NCBI GenBank assembly: GCA_023424965.1
Contig: JAFADI010000010.1
Span: 4,397 to 68,396 of the forward strand
Direction of reading: 5' to 3'
Origin: Bacillota bacterium
Lineage (GTDB): Bacteria; Bacillota; Clostridia; Acetivibrionales; JAFADI01
Length of the DNA: 64,000 bases
Below, piece after piece: positions 34,775-43,976 of this stretch. Numbering within the stretch: the stretch's first letter is position 1; each line of letters begins with the position of its first letter. The notes below the pieces were generated by a model. It was given only the letters and a program-made list of their open reading frames with translations, was not told where the DNA came from and did not search any database. The translations under genes were made by a program, and so were the position numbers.

Positions 34775-36031
34775 TTATCTGATCTTGTACTTCTTGAGTT
34801 TCTTGTCCAGTTCCTGAACCAGCTCATCCAGGCTTTGTGCCGCCGTCTTCATGTCTTCGATGGCTCTTAACTGGTGCTCCGTGGTGGCTGCAACCTCTTC
34901 ACTGGAAGCCGCCGTCTCTTCCGAAACGGAGGAGATGTTCTCGATGGCTGAGATTACGTCGTTTTTGTCGTTCTGCATGGTGGTGACCGCCAGGTTGACT
35001 TCATTGATCTTGCTTACGATGGAAGTGATGGCGTTGGCAATGTTGCTGAAGGCGCTGTCCGTCTCGTTAACGGCCTGGCCCTGTTCCTGGGACACACGTT
35101 TCATGATGCTCATGGATTCCGAAGCATTGCCCGATTCTTCCTGGATGCTTTGAACCAGGTTGTTGATTTCCTCGGTGGATTTTCTGCTCTGGTCCGCCAG
35201 CTTCCTTATTTCGTCGGCGACCACGGCAAAGCCCCTTCCGGCCTCTCCAGCCCTTGCGGCCTCAATGGAAGCATTCAGGGCCAGCAGGTTGGTCTGTTCT
35301 GCGATGGCTTCGATGGATTCCACAAACAAGCCGATGTTTTTGGTGGTGTCGATGAGCTTTTCAATAACGGCGAAAATCTTTTCCGACGTTGAGAAGCTTT
35401 CCGCAGACCTGTCGCGCAGAATGCTTACGGACTTGATGCCGATGTTGTTCAATTCGTTGATTCTGCTGGTTTCACCTGTTATTTCGTTGTAGCTCTGGTA
35501 TACGAAATTAATCTGCTCCGACAGCTTTTCCACCATCTGTACGCCCTGCTGGGCTTCATTGGCCTGATCGGAAGCACCTTTGGCGATTTCATCGATGGTC
35601 TTTGATATCTCTTCCACAGAGGTGGCCGCTTCCTGGGCGGTAGAGGACACCTTCCTGGAGGACTGTATGATTGACAGGGACAGGTTGAAGAAGCCTTCGA
35701 TCAAGGCCCTTATATCGCTTAAAACCACGTTTACATTGGATGCCACACCACTTAATGCTGCATAGTTCTTTGATTCAACCAGATGGGAGAAATCGCCCCG
35801 CTTGATGAGTTCCATCTCGTTGGAAAACCGTTCGGCAAGCTTTTTAACGGAATAGTTCAGTGCAAAGTAGATGAGCAAGACGGTTATTGCATTGGAAAGA
35901 ATGCTGTAAAGCAAGGCAATGGGCGTCTTGTTGACTACCGCCGGTATGATACCGAAGATTGCGCCGTTGAGAATGGAAATTGCCAACGCTATTCCAACGA
36001 TGTTTACTTGTTTCTTCTTTTGAGCTCCCAT
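34775..36031 (-). CDS. Methyl-accepting chemotaxis protein without an external sensor domain
   Basis: 418-aa chemoreceptor. Two transmembrane helices lie close together (about residues 10-33 and 38-59), leaving almost no extracytoplasmic domain. Then comes a HAMP-like linker and a long signalling coiled coil with the conserved hairpin tip EAIAEQTNLLALNASIEAARAGEAGRGFAVVADEIRKLADQS. The start at 36031 follows GGAGGA on the minus strand. It may sense a membrane or cytoplasmic cue, or work with other receptors. Confidence 0.92.
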   Translation of the reverse strand: MGAQKKKQVNIVGIALAISILNGAIFGIIPAVVNKTPIALLYSILSNAITVLLIYFALNYSVKKLAERFSNEMELIKRGDFSHLVESKNYAALSGVASNVNVVLSDIRALIEGFFNLSLSIIQSSRKVSSTAQEAATSVEEISKTIDEIAKGASDQANEAQQGVQMVEKLSEQINFVYQSYNEITGETSRINELNNIGIKSVSILRDRSAESFSTSEKIFAVIEKLIDTTKNIGLFVESIEAIAEQTNLLALNASIEAARAGEAGRGFAVVADEIRKLADQSRKSTEEINNLVQSIQEESGNASESMSIMKRVSQEQGQAVNETDSAFSNIANAITSIVSKINEVNLAVTTMQNDKNDVISAIENISSVSEETAASSEEVAATTEHQLRAIEDMKTAAQSLDELVQELDKKLKKYKIR

Positions 36032-36224
36032 ACATTTTCCTCCTAATAATCGAAAGTCGTAGAAATACCGCAAAAAGATTCTGATACAGGTCGCCAGGAT
36101 AAATTTCTAAGTTTTACATAAAATATGCAGATATAAGTTTCGGCATTTAACGATAAAATTCCTTCTTTTTTTCATAAATGTTTATACAAAAAGAATAGAA
36201 TATGGGGCGGCCTTTTTGTTTAAG

Positions 36225-36253
36225 TTGCATAATATGCAATAAATCAATATAAT
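36225..36253 (+). promoter_or_regulatory. Promoter of the GNAT gene
   Basis: TTGCAT (36225-36230), 17 bases, TATAAT (36248-36253). The -35 is part of a palindrome, TTGCAT-AAT-ATGCAA, that could be an operator. Confidence 0.65.
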
Positions 36254-36291
36254 AAGGAAAAAAACGCAGAGGGACGAGGAGGCTTAAGAAG

Positions 36292-36765
36292 ATGCACATC
36301 ATTCCCATTGAAGAGGGCATAAGGCCCATGATAAACAGGTTCATTGCTGAGCACTGGTTTTCCACCCTCATGGTAGTCCGGGGAACCGCCGTGGATATGA
36401 CGGAGCTGGACGGTTTTGCCGTGCTGGAAGAGGGACAGGTCACAGGCCTGGTTACCTATAAAATAGAAGACGGCGAATGCGAGATCATGTCCCTCGACAG
36501 CTTGAAGGAAAACCGCGGCATAGGAACGGGCCTTGTAAATGAAGTGGTGGCTGCGGCAAGAAAGGCGGGCTGTGGGAAAGTGAAGCTGGTGACGACAAAT
36601 GACAACCTCAGGGCCTTCTCTTTTTATCAAAAAAGAGGGTTTGATATGGCCGCTTTATACAGAAATGCCCTTGATGCGGCAAGGGCCATCAAACCGGAGA
36701 TACCGCTGATGGGAGAAAACAATATTCCCCTGCGGCATGAAATTGAGTTTGAATTAAGCCTGTAA
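36292..36765 (+). CDS. GNAT-family N-acetyltransferase
   Basis: 157-aa acetyl-CoA-dependent transferase. The acetyl-CoA pyrophosphate loop is ENRGIGTGLVNEVVAAARKAG, and the C-terminal NDNLRAFSFYQKRGFDMAALY completes the fold. GAGGAGGC lies before the ATG. The substrate is not indicated by the neighbours. It is a single-gene unit. Confidence 0.88.
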   Translation: MHIIPIEEGIRPMINRFIAEHWFSTLMVVRGTAVDMTELDGFAVLEEGQVTGLVTYKIEDGECEIMSLDSLKENRGIGTGLVNEVVAAARKAGCGKVKLVTTNDNLRAFSFYQKRGFDMAALYRNALDAARAIKPEIPLMGENNIPLRHEIEFELSL

Positions 36766-36942
36766 AAAACAGGACTTGCAAGTTGAAGAACGGCGTTATT
36801 CAAAAAAACGGAAATCAGAGCTTCCGGAAAATACAACAGCAACGGCGGACTCATTAAAGATAGGGTGCTGATTCGAAATCACAATTCGATGCATAAAATT
36901 CCCCTGGGTGAAATAAATAACTATAAAACTTGCAAAATAGTG

Positions 36943-36991
36943 TTGCGGGTAAAGAATGCTTGTTGTATAATTGTATACAATTATACAACAA
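36943..36991 (+). promoter_or_regulatory. Promoter under a perfect 32-bp palindrome
   Basis: TTGCGG (36943-36948), 17 bases, TATAAT (36966-36971). A perfect 32-bp palindrome covers 36960-36991; its left arm is TTGTTGTATAATTGTA and the right arm is the exact reverse complement. The centre, TTGTATACAA, fits the FadR/GntR-type consensus of GT and AC half-sites. The GntR protein at 40584 is a likely binder. A smaller GTATAATTATAC palindrome lies at 37021-37032. Confidence 0.7.
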
Positions 36992-37055
36992 TACATAAAA
37001 TCTTTTGATGCATATCCTGAGTATAATTATACATTTTCACATGAGGGGGAAGGTT

Positions 37056-38435
37056 ATGCTGGAGTTCAACAAAAAAACAAATACCCTTGAGCAGACACAG
37101 TACAGGTATTCTTTGCAGGATGTTGCGGAGCCTAATCTTTACAGGGAAATATTCAGTTACGACGAGATACCCAAGTGCGCTTTCAACCACCGGAGAGTGC
37201 CCATGTTTCCCGCCGACGAGATATGGATAACGGATACCACCTTCAGGGACGGGCAGCAATCCCGGGCGCCCTACACCGTAGGGCAGGTTTTGACTCTTTT
37301 TGATTACCTGCACAGGCTGGGAGGACCCAAAGGCATCATAAGGCAGTGCGAATTTTTCCTCTACAGCGACAGGGATAAGGAAGCCGTCTACAAATGTCTT
37401 GAGAGGGGCTATGAATTTCCCGAGGTCACAAGCTGGATAAGGGCCACGAAGGGAGATTTCCAGCTTGCAAAGGATATGGGCATGAAGGAGAGCGGAATTC
37501 TTGTAAGCTGCTCCGACTATCATATATTTAAAAAGCTGAACATGACGAGGAAGCAGGCGCTTGACCACTACATGGGCATTATCCGGAGCGCCATCGAAGT
37601 GGGCATCAGGCCCAGATGCCATCTGGAGGATATCACGCGGGCGGATTTCTATGGTTTTGTCGTTCCCTTTGCCCTGGAGCTGAGAAAGCTTATGGAGGAA
37701 TCGGGTATACCCATAAAACTCCGTGCCTGTGATACCCTGGGCTACGGTGTCGCATATCCCGGTGCCGCTCTTCCCAGGAGCGTCCCCGGCATCATCTACG
37801 GGTTGAGGCACCACGCAGGCTTCCCCAGCGAGCTTCTGGAATGGCATGGCCACAACGATTTCTATAAAGCGGTCTCAAATTCTGCCGCTGCATGGATGTA
37901 CGGCGCTTCCAGCGTGAACTGTTCCCTTCTCGGCATCGGCGAAAGGACCGGAAATACCCCTCTTGAAGGCATGGTCATCGAATATGCCCAGCTCAGGGGT
38001 ACCACCGACGAAATGGATACCACCGTCATAACGGAGATTGCGGAATATTATGAGAGAGAACTGGGCTATTCCATTCCGCCAAGGACGCCCTTTGTAGGGA
38101 GGCATTTCAACGTTACGCAGGCGGGCATCCATGCCGACGGACTTTTGAAGGATGAAGAAATATACAATATATTTGATACCAACAAGCTGCTGAAGAGGCC
38201 TGTAGGGGTTGCAGTCAACCAGACCTCCGGACTTGCGGGAATTGCCCACTGGATCAATGGCTTTTTCGGATTCGACGGAAGCAACCGGGTGGATAAAAAG
38301 GACGCCATGGTGGCAAAGGTGAAGGAATGGGTCGACGCCCAGTACCAGGGAGGGCGCGTGACAGCCATCGGCGACGCGGAGCTTGAGCAGGCCATCAAGG
38401 AATTGATACCCGAGATATTTGACCTGGCACTTTGA
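37056..38435 (+). CDS. Re-citrate synthase-like HMGL-family enzyme
   Basis: 459-aa member of the isopropylmalate/homocitrate synthase superfamily. The catalytic metal motif is DTTFRDGQQSRAPYT, with the second metal site HGHNDFYKAVSNS. It lacks the long regulatory C-terminal domain of LeuA. The genomic setting, directly before aconitase and near a GntR regulator and Si-citrate synthase, points to Re-face citrate synthase as characterised in Clostridium kluyveri, rather than leucine synthesis. Homologues are often misnamed. GAGGGGGAAGG precedes the ATG at 37056. Confidence 0.82.
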   Translation: MLEFNKKTNTLEQTQYRYSLQDVAEPNLYREIFSYDEIPKCAFNHRRVPMFPADEIWITDTTFRDGQQSRAPYTVGQVLTLFDYLHRLGGPKGIIRQCEFFLYSDRDKEAVYKCLERGYEFPEVTSWIRATKGDFQLAKDMGMKESGILVSCSDYHIFKKLNMTRKQALDHYMGIIRSAIEVGIRPRCHLEDITRADFYGFVVPFALELRKLMEESGIPIKLRACDTLGYGVAYPGAALPRSVPGIIYGLRHHAGFPSELLEWHGHNDFYKAVSNSAAAWMYGASSVNCSLLGIGERTGNTPLEGMVIEYAQLRGTTDEMDTTVITEIAEYYERELGYSIPPRTPFVGRHFNVTQAGIHADGLLKDEEIYNIFDTNKLLKRPVGVAVNQTSGLAGIAHWINGFFGFDGSNRVDKKDAMVAKVKEWVDAQYQGGRVTAIGDAELEQAIKELIPEIFDLAL

Positions 38436-38543
38436 CGGCAGCCGCCGCAGCCGGTTGGTAATGATATCTATGTACAAATGAATTGATTGATTTTATTATG
38501 ACACTATAGTAATAATGAAGAATTTAACAAGGGGGAATTATGA

Positions 38544-40472
38544 ATGGGACTTAATCTTACACAAAAAATTATTAAAGACCATCTGGTTAGCGGTGACTTG
38601 ACCGCCGGAAAGGAAATATCCATAAAAATCGACCAGACCCTCACCCAGGATTCCACAGGCACCATGGCCTATCTTCAGTTTGAGGCGATGGGGATTCCGC
38701 GGGTGAAGACAAAAAAATCCGTGGCATACATAGACCACAACACACTGCAAGCGGGCTTTGAAAATGCCGACGACCACAAATACATCCAGACCGTTACCTC
38801 AAAACACGGCGTATACTTCTCAAGACCCGGCAACGGCATCTGCCACCAGGTACACCTTGAAAGGTTTGGTGTTCCGGGAATGACACTTCTGGGCTCCGAC
38901 AGCCATACGCCTACGGGCGGAGGCCTGGGAATGCTGGCCATCGGTGCGGGGGGCCTTGACGTGGCGGTGGCCATGGGCGGCGGACCCTACTATCTTATGA
39001 TGCCCAGGGTTTGTAAGGTCGTCCTTGAAGGAAAGCTCCAGCCATGGGTTTCCGCCAAGGACGTCATCCTTGAAGTATTGAGGCTGCTCACCGTTAAAGG
39101 CGGAGTGGGAAAAGTCATTGAATATTCCGGGGAAGGCATAAAGAGCCTGACAGTTCCGGAAAGAGCCACAATTACCAACATGGGCGCGGAGCTTGGAGCC
39201 ACCACTTCCGTGTTTCCCAGTGACGAGGTCACCAGGGAATTTTTGAAGGCCCAGGGCAGGGAAGCGGATTGGGTTGAATTGAAGCCCGACGCAGACGCGG
39301 TATACGACGAAGAAGTGAAAATTGATTTGAGCAGGCTGGAGCCCCTGGCGGCACAGCCTCACAGCCCCGATAAGGTCGCAGGAGTGAGGGAAATAGGAAA
39401 GATCAAGGTGGACCAGGTGGCCATCGGAAGCTGCACCAATTCTTCCTTTATGGATATGATGAAGGTGGCAAAGGTGCTGAAGGGCAGGAATGTCAACCCC
39501 GATGTGAGTCTTGTCATATCACCGGGTTCCAAACAGGTTTTGAGCATGCTGGCGGAGAACGGCGCCCTTGCGGATATGGTTGCCGCCGGTGCCAGAATTC
39601 TTGAATCGGCATGCGGCCCATGCATCGGTATGGGTCAGGCACCTGCCTCCAACGCCGTTTCCTTAAGAACCTTCAACAGGAACTTTGAAGGCAGGAGTGG
39701 TACGGCTTCGGCAAAGGTTTACCTGGTAAGCCCTGAAGTTGCGGCCACCAGTGCCATAACCGGCTGCCTGACGGATCCCAGGGATTTTGGAGAGGCTCCG
39801 GCAGTAGGAATGCCAGAGGCCTTCATCATCAACGACAACATGATCCTGGCTCCCGCAGCGGAAGGAGAGGCTGTGGAAGTGGTCAGAGGACCCAACATCA
39901 AACCCTTCCCGGTCAATACGGAGCTTGCGGAAAGCCTGTCGGGAAAGGCCCTGATCAAGGTTGGAGACAACATAACCACCGACCACATCATGCCCTCCAA
40001 TGCCAAGCTGCTGCCTTTCCGCTCCAACGTGCCCTATTTGTCGGAATTCTGCCTGACGCCCTGCGATCCTGAGTTCCCCAAAAGGGCCAAAGAGAATGGC
40101 GGAGGCTTCATCATCGGCGGTTCCAATTACGGACAGGGCTCAAGCCGCGAGCATGCGGCCCTTGCACCGCTGCAGCTGGGAGTTAAGGGAGTCATCACCA
40201 AATCCTTTGCCAGGATTCACATGGCAAACCTCATCAACTCGGGAATCATTCCCATGACCTTCGCCGAGGAAGCCGATTATGATGGCATAGACAACGGGGA
40301 CGAACTGGTGATGGAAAATGCCAGGGAGCAGGTCAAGGCCGGCGGTGAAATTGTCATAAAGAACAAGACGAAAGGCAAGGATATAAAAGTGAAGGTGGCC
40401 CTGTCAGACAGGCAGGTGGAAATGATTCTGGCCGGCGGACTGCTGAACTACACCAGGCTGCAAAACAGCTGA
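38544..40472 (+). CDS. Aconitate hydratase
   Basis: 642-aa [4Fe-4S] enzyme that interconverts citrate and isocitrate. Iron-sulfur cysteines are in the IGSCTNSSF and ESACGPCIGMGQAP motifs. The substrate-site segments LLGSDSHTPTGGGLG and GSNYGQGSSREHAAL are present, and the swivel domain is C-terminal as in the mitochondrial-type short aconitases. Length fits that short class rather than the 900-aa AcnA. The start at 38544 (not the out-of-frame ATG at 38540) follows GGGGG. A weak promoter-like pair (TTGATT/TATAGT, 38483-38510) precedes it. Confidence 0.93.
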   Translation: MGLNLTQKIIKDHLVSGDLTAGKEISIKIDQTLTQDSTGTMAYLQFEAMGIPRVKTKKSVAYIDHNTLQAGFENADDHKYIQTVTSKHGVYFSRPGNGICHQVHLERFGVPGMTLLGSDSHTPTGGGLGMLAIGAGGLDVAVAMGGGPYYLMMPRVCKVVLEGKLQPWVSAKDVILEVLRLLTVKGGVGKVIEYSGEGIKSLTVPERATITNMGAELGATTSVFPSDEVTREFLKAQGREADWVELKPDADAVYDEEVKIDLSRLEPLAAQPHSPDKVAGVREIGKIKVDQVAIGSCTNSSFMDMMKVAKVLKGRNVNPDVSLVISPGSKQVLSMLAENGALADMVAAGARILESACGPCIGMGQAPASNAVSLRTFNRNFEGRSGTASAKVYLVSPEVAATSAITGCLTDPRDFGEAPAVGMPEAFIINDNMILAPAAEGEAVEVVRGPNIKPFPVNTELAESLSGKALIKVGDNITTDHIMPSNAKLLPFRSNVPYLSEFCLTPCDPEFPKRAKENGGGFIIGGSNYGQGSSREHAALAPLQLGVKGVITKSFARIHMANLINSGIIPMTFAEEADYDGIDNGDELVMENAREQVKAGGEIVIKNKTKGKDIKVKVALSDRQVEMILAGGLLNYTRLQNS

Positions 40473-40527
40473 AATATTCTGCGAACCGAATAGGAGCAGA
40501 GGACACATATGCGGGGCAATTGGACTT

Positions 40528-40559
40528 AATTGTCAATTTTAAATTGTAAATTGTCAATT
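40528..40559 (+). repeat. Spaced AATTGTCAATT repeats before the gntR gene
   Basis: AATTGTCAATT occurs at 40528-40538 and 40549-40559, exactly 21 bp apart (two helical turns), with a related AATTGTAAATT between. They lie 25 bases before the regulator start. They may be operators or remnants of a small dispersed repeat. Confidence 0.5.
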
Positions 40560-40583
40560 GCTCTTCAATGGGGGAGAGCATAT

Positions 40584-41267
40584 ATGGCTAAAATTGAAAT
40601 GGATGACATCAACAGCGTTAATCATTCCCTGCGTGGAAAAGTTTTTAACCAGCTTCAGAATGATATTTTGAACGGAAAATACCACCCGGGGGAGAGCCTT
40701 GTGGAAACCAAGCTTTCAGAGGAGATGGGAGTGAGCAGGACGCCCATAAGGGAAGCCATAAGGCAGCTTGAGCTTGAAGGCCTTGTGCAGTACTATCCCA
40801 ACAAAGGGGCCGTTGTGACCGGTATATCTTCAAAGGACATTGAAGACATTTATACCATCAGGATGATGATCGAGGGCCTTGCAGCCCGCTGGGCGGCCCA
40901 GAACATCACACCCCAGGAGCTTGAAGAGCTCCGGGAGGCCCTCGACCTTGAGGAGTTCTACACGCTGAAGAATGATACGGAGCATTTGCTGAAGCTTGAC
41001 TCCAGGTTCCATGAGATCATCTTCAGGGCCAGCAAAAGCAAGCCGCTGATGCATACGCTCAGTTCCTTCCACCACTATGTCCAGAGGGCCAGGAATGAGT
41101 CCTTGAGCTCACCGGTCAGGGCGAGAAAGGTGCTTGAAGAGCACAAGGCCATATTGCAGGCCATCGCCGACAGGAATCCTGAAATGGCCGAAAAGCTTAC
41201 CAAGCAGCATGTCAAAAATGCAAGCGTGAATTTTATCCGGCAAAGGTGCAAAAACGGGGACATCTAA
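40584..41267 (+). CDS. GntR-family regulator (FadR subfamily)
   Basis: 227-aa regulator. The winged helix comprises VFNQLQNDILNGKYHPGESLVETKLSEEMGVSRTPIREAIRQLELEGLV. The C-terminal all-helical FCD domain shows the metal-binding residues D...R in LKLDSRFHEIIF and H in VLEEHKAIL. Such domains bind small organic acids. Position between aconitase and citrate synthase suggests it senses a TCA intermediate and controls this cluster. The ATG at 40584 follows GGGGAGAG. Confidence 0.9.
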   Translation: MAKIEMDDINSVNHSLRGKVFNQLQNDILNGKYHPGESLVETKLSEEMGVSRTPIREAIRQLELEGLVQYYPNKGAVVTGISSKDIEDIYTIRMMIEGLAARWAAQNITPQELEELREALDLEEFYTLKNDTEHLLKLDSRFHEIIFRASKSKPLMHTLSSFHHYVQRARNESLSSPVRARKVLEEHKAILQAIADRNPEMAEKLTKQHVKNASVNFIRQRCKNGDI

Positions 41268-41338
41268 GTTCTCCGTGGCTGCCCTGCCGGTATTTCCAAA
41301 ACTTTTATCCAGGCATATATTTGTTTAAGGAGGATGGT

Positions 41339-42709
41339 ATGATGGTGATGAAGGCAAGTAACAATGAGTCAAGGGACAGCATTTTAAACGAGCTCAGCTA
41401 TATACTGGAAAAAAACCAGATCACCCCCGAACTGTACGATAGATACAATGTAAAGCGGGGATTAAGGAATAGTGACGGCACAGGGGTACTTGTGGGCCTG
41501 ACGGAGATTGGAGAAGTGCATTCCTACGTGATCGACGAGGGAGAAAAGGTGCCCGTGGAAGGCAGGCTGTTCTACCGGGGCTATGAGATCAACGACCTCG
41601 TAAACGGCTTCCAGAAAAACCGCCGCTTCGGCTTTGAAGAGTGCTGCTACCTTTTGATGTTCGGACATCTGCCGAAGGAAGACCAGCTTGCAGAATTTAC
41701 AAGGCTCCTGGGAGAAAACAGAAAGCTGCAGGAAGGCTTCATTGAGGACATGGTACTGAAGGCCCCCAGCAGGGATATCATGAACAAGCTGGCAAGGTGT
41801 GTTCTGGCATCCTATTCCTATGACCATGAGCCCGACGACATCGGCATCAGCAATACCCTGCGGCAGTGCGTGGAGCTTATCGCCCGTTTTCCCTCCATGG
41901 CGGCCTATGCCTACCAGGCGAAGGTCCGCTATCATGGCAATGGGAGTCTCTACATTCATGACCCCAGACCCGAGTTGAACACCGCGGAAAACATCCTCCA
42001 CATGATCAGGATGGACAGCAAATATACCGCTTCGGAGGCGGAGATACTGGATCTGGCCCTGGTGCTGCACGCGGAGCACGGTGGAGGAAACAATTCCACC
42101 TTTGTAACCCATGTGGTTTCTTCCTCAGGCACCGATACCTATTCCGCCATCGCTGCCGCCATAGGCTCCTTAAAAGGGCCCAAACACGGGGGAGCGAACC
42201 TGAAGGTCATGGAAATGATGGAGGATATCAAGAACAATGTTTCCAACTGGGAAGATGAAAAAGAGCTGCAGGAGTACCTGGCAAAGATCCTCAGGAAGGA
42301 AGCCTATGACCGCACGGGACTGATCTACGGGGTAGGTCATGCCGTATATACCAAGTCCGACCCCAGGGCTATTTTGCTCAAAGAGAAGGCGGAACAACTG
42401 GCCCAGGAAAAAGGCATGGATAAGGAATACAGGCTCTATGCCACCATTGAGCGGCTGGCTCCCGAGGTGTTCTACAGTGTGAAGAAGTCCGACAAGGTGG
42501 TATGCGCCAATGTAGACTTCTATTCCGGCTTCGTTTACAAAATGCTGAACATACCCATTGAACTGAATACCCCCATCTTTGCCATCGCGCGTATCGCAGG
42601 CTGGTGTGCCCACAGGATCGAAGAGCTCATCAACGGTGGGAGGATCATAAGGCCGGCTTACAAAAGCGTTGTAGGCAGGAAGCAGTATAAGGATATCAAT
42701 GAGAGATAG
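41339..42709 (+). CDS. Citrate synthase (Si type; citrate/2-methylcitrate synthase)
   Basis: 456-aa enzyme joining acetyl-CoA and oxaloacetate. Catalytic elements are VLHAEHGGGNNSTF (first His), GVGHAVYTKSDPRA (second His) and VDFYSGFVYKMLNIP (Asp region). The N-terminus has an extra domain (ILEKNQITPELYDRYNVKRGLRN) common in clostridial members. The start is ATG 41339 or 41342 after AAGGAGG. It ends the TCA cluster at a strong terminator. A propionyl-CoA role as methylcitrate synthase cannot be excluded. Confidence 0.92.
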   Translation: MMVMKASNNESRDSILNELSYILEKNQITPELYDRYNVKRGLRNSDGTGVLVGLTEIGEVHSYVIDEGEKVPVEGRLFYRGYEINDLVNGFQKNRRFGFEECCYLLMFGHLPKEDQLAEFTRLLGENRKLQEGFIEDMVLKAPSRDIMNKLARCVLASYSYDHEPDDIGISNTLRQCVELIARFPSMAAYAYQAKVRYHGNGSLYIHDPRPELNTAENILHMIRMDSKYTASEAEILDLALVLHAEHGGGNNSTFVTHVVSSSGTDTYSAIAAAIGSLKGPKHGGANLKVMEMMEDIKNNVSNWEDEKELQEYLAKILRKEAYDRTGLIYGVGHAVYTKSDPRAILLKEKAEQLAQEKGMDKEYRLYATIERLAPEVFYSVKKSDKVVCANVDFYSGFVYKMLNIPIELNTPIFAIARIAGWCAHRIEELINGGRIIRPAYKSVVGRKQYKDINER

Positions 42710-42742
42710 GGGGACCGGCGCAGCCGTCCCTTGAATAAAATA

Positions 42743-42776
42743 AAAAAACGTTCCTGCATAAGGAACGTTTTTTATT
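42743..42776. terminator. Terminator between citrate synthase and tRNA-Glu
   Basis: AAAAAACGTTCCT/AGGAACGTTTTTT hairpin with T-rich flank. It touches the CCA end of the oppositely oriented tRNA gene, so it probably stops both transcripts. Confidence 0.85.
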
Positions 42777-42852
42777 TGGTGACCCGTAGGGGATTCGAAC
42801 CCCTGTTACCGCCGTGAGAGGGCGGTGTCTTAGGCCACTTGACCAACGGGCC
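42777..42852 (-). tRNA. tRNA-Glu (anticodon CTC)
   Basis: Full cloverleaf on the minus strand: acceptor GGCCCGT pairing ACGGGTC, anticodon stem CCGCC/GGCGG around CTCTCAC (anticodon CTC), T arm with GGTTCGAATCC, discriminator A and an encoded CCA. Confidence 0.96.
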
Positions 42853-42875
42853 GTTTCAAGTGAACCGCAAAAAAT

Positions 42876-42904
42876 ATTATAGCACGTCTAAATACAAAAT
42901 ACAA
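42876..42904 (-). promoter_or_regulatory. Promoter of tRNA-Glu
   Basis: On the minus strand, TTGTAT (42904-42899), 17 bases, TATAAT (42881-42876). It lies 24 bases before the tRNA and just after the stop of the converging-strand protease gene. Confidence 0.65.
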
Positions 42905-42920
42905 TATAAAAGTTTGCCGG

Positions 42921-43847
42921 TTATTCCTTTATTGTCTGAAGGGCAAACTGGACGATATCCTCCTGGGCATAGGCGATGTCCGGGGGAAAGCCCTTGCCGT
43001 GAATGTTTACACCCTTGGGCGTGTACCAGAGCATGGTGGTTGCCTTAACCGCAAAGCCTTTCTTGAGGGGCAGCGTGTATTGACCGATGCCTTTGCCGAA
43101 GGTGGGCTCACCGATGAGCGTGACGTTGTCCAGGTTGTCTTTAAGGGCTCCGATCAGGCATTCCGAAGCGCTGGCAGAGTTCTTGTTCTGGAGGATGGCA
43201 ATCTTTTTATAGGAAAGCCTGGGATTTTTCCCTGTCTTTGCGGTCCAGTCGAAAATGCGGAGCTTATCCACCGTTATTGTGCTTCCCTTTGGAAGGAAGA
43301 GCTCGGAAATATGGTTCATGGCCTCGATATCCCCTCCCAGGTTGTTGCGGAGGTCAAGGACCAGATAGGGATACTTTTTCAATTGCTCGACATTTTGCTG
43401 CACGAAGGCGTCGGTGTATTTTGAAAAATTGGTGATGTGCAGGTAGACGGTATCCTGGTCCAGTACCTTGATTTCCGATTTTTCCGCCTCCGCCTTTTCC
43501 TCCTGCTTGTACCTTTCATACTGCTCCGGAATATATAAATAGGTATACCTGTCGTTGTTCAATTCCCTTATGCGCTCTGTGACAACGGAAATTACCACGT
43601 CGTCGAAATAGGTAAAATACTTGCCTTTCACATCGCGTTTAAGCTCTTTGAGATACAACTGGTCCAGGGCCTGGGTGTATATGTAATGCTGGGCGATGAA
43701 GTGCTTGAAGGCCAGGTAGTCGTAGCTCAGATAAATGTAAAAGCCGGTGCCTGATAAAAATAAAAGGAATACCACAAGAAGGATGGAGAATTTTCTTTTA
43801 TACTTTTTAACCAGCTCTTCCGGAGTGAGATTTTTGTTTTTTGCCAT
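42921..43847 (-). CDS. S41-family peptidase-like membrane protein
   Basis: 308-aa protein with one N-terminal transmembrane anchor (residues 19-40), so the rest is outside the membrane. The C-terminal tail-specific protease fold shows LVLDLRNNLGGDIEAM, the nucleophile Ser in NKNSASASECLIGAL and the general-base Lys in GEPTFGKGIGQYTL. No PDZ domain is visible, unlike CtpA; the region before the core is a short charged helix. Substrate unknown; envelope protein processing is plausible. Confidence 0.86.
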   Translation of the reverse strand: MAKNKNLTPEELVKKYKRKFSILLVVFLLFLSGTGFYIYLSYDYLAFKHFIAQHYIYTQALDQLYLKELKRDVKGKYFTYFDDVVISVVTERIRELNNDRYTYLYIPEQYERYKQEEKAEAEKSEIKVLDQDTVYLHITNFSKYTDAFVQQNVEQLKKYPYLVLDLRNNLGGDIEAMNHISELFLPKGSTITVDKLRIFDWTAKTGKNPRLSYKKIAILQNKNSASASECLIGALKDNLDNVTLIGEPTFGKGIGQYTLPLKKGFAVKATTMLWYTPKGVNIHGKGFPPDIAYAQEDIVQFALQTIKE

Positions 43848-43976
43848 CAGTGGACCTCTCCTTCTTTCCTAAATGCTCTTTTTCAATGCTCTATGAATAA
43901 TTTTACCACTAAAAAACATAAATAAAGATAAATAAATTGAAAAATGAAAGAATAAAAACCGGGAGGAGAACAGAAG

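Noticed and set aside
37056..38435. Annotation as 2-isopropylmalate synthase for leucine synthesis
   Set aside because: No leuB/C/D neighbours, no LeuA regulatory domain, and aconitase follows directly; the Re-citrate synthase reading fits better, though not proven.
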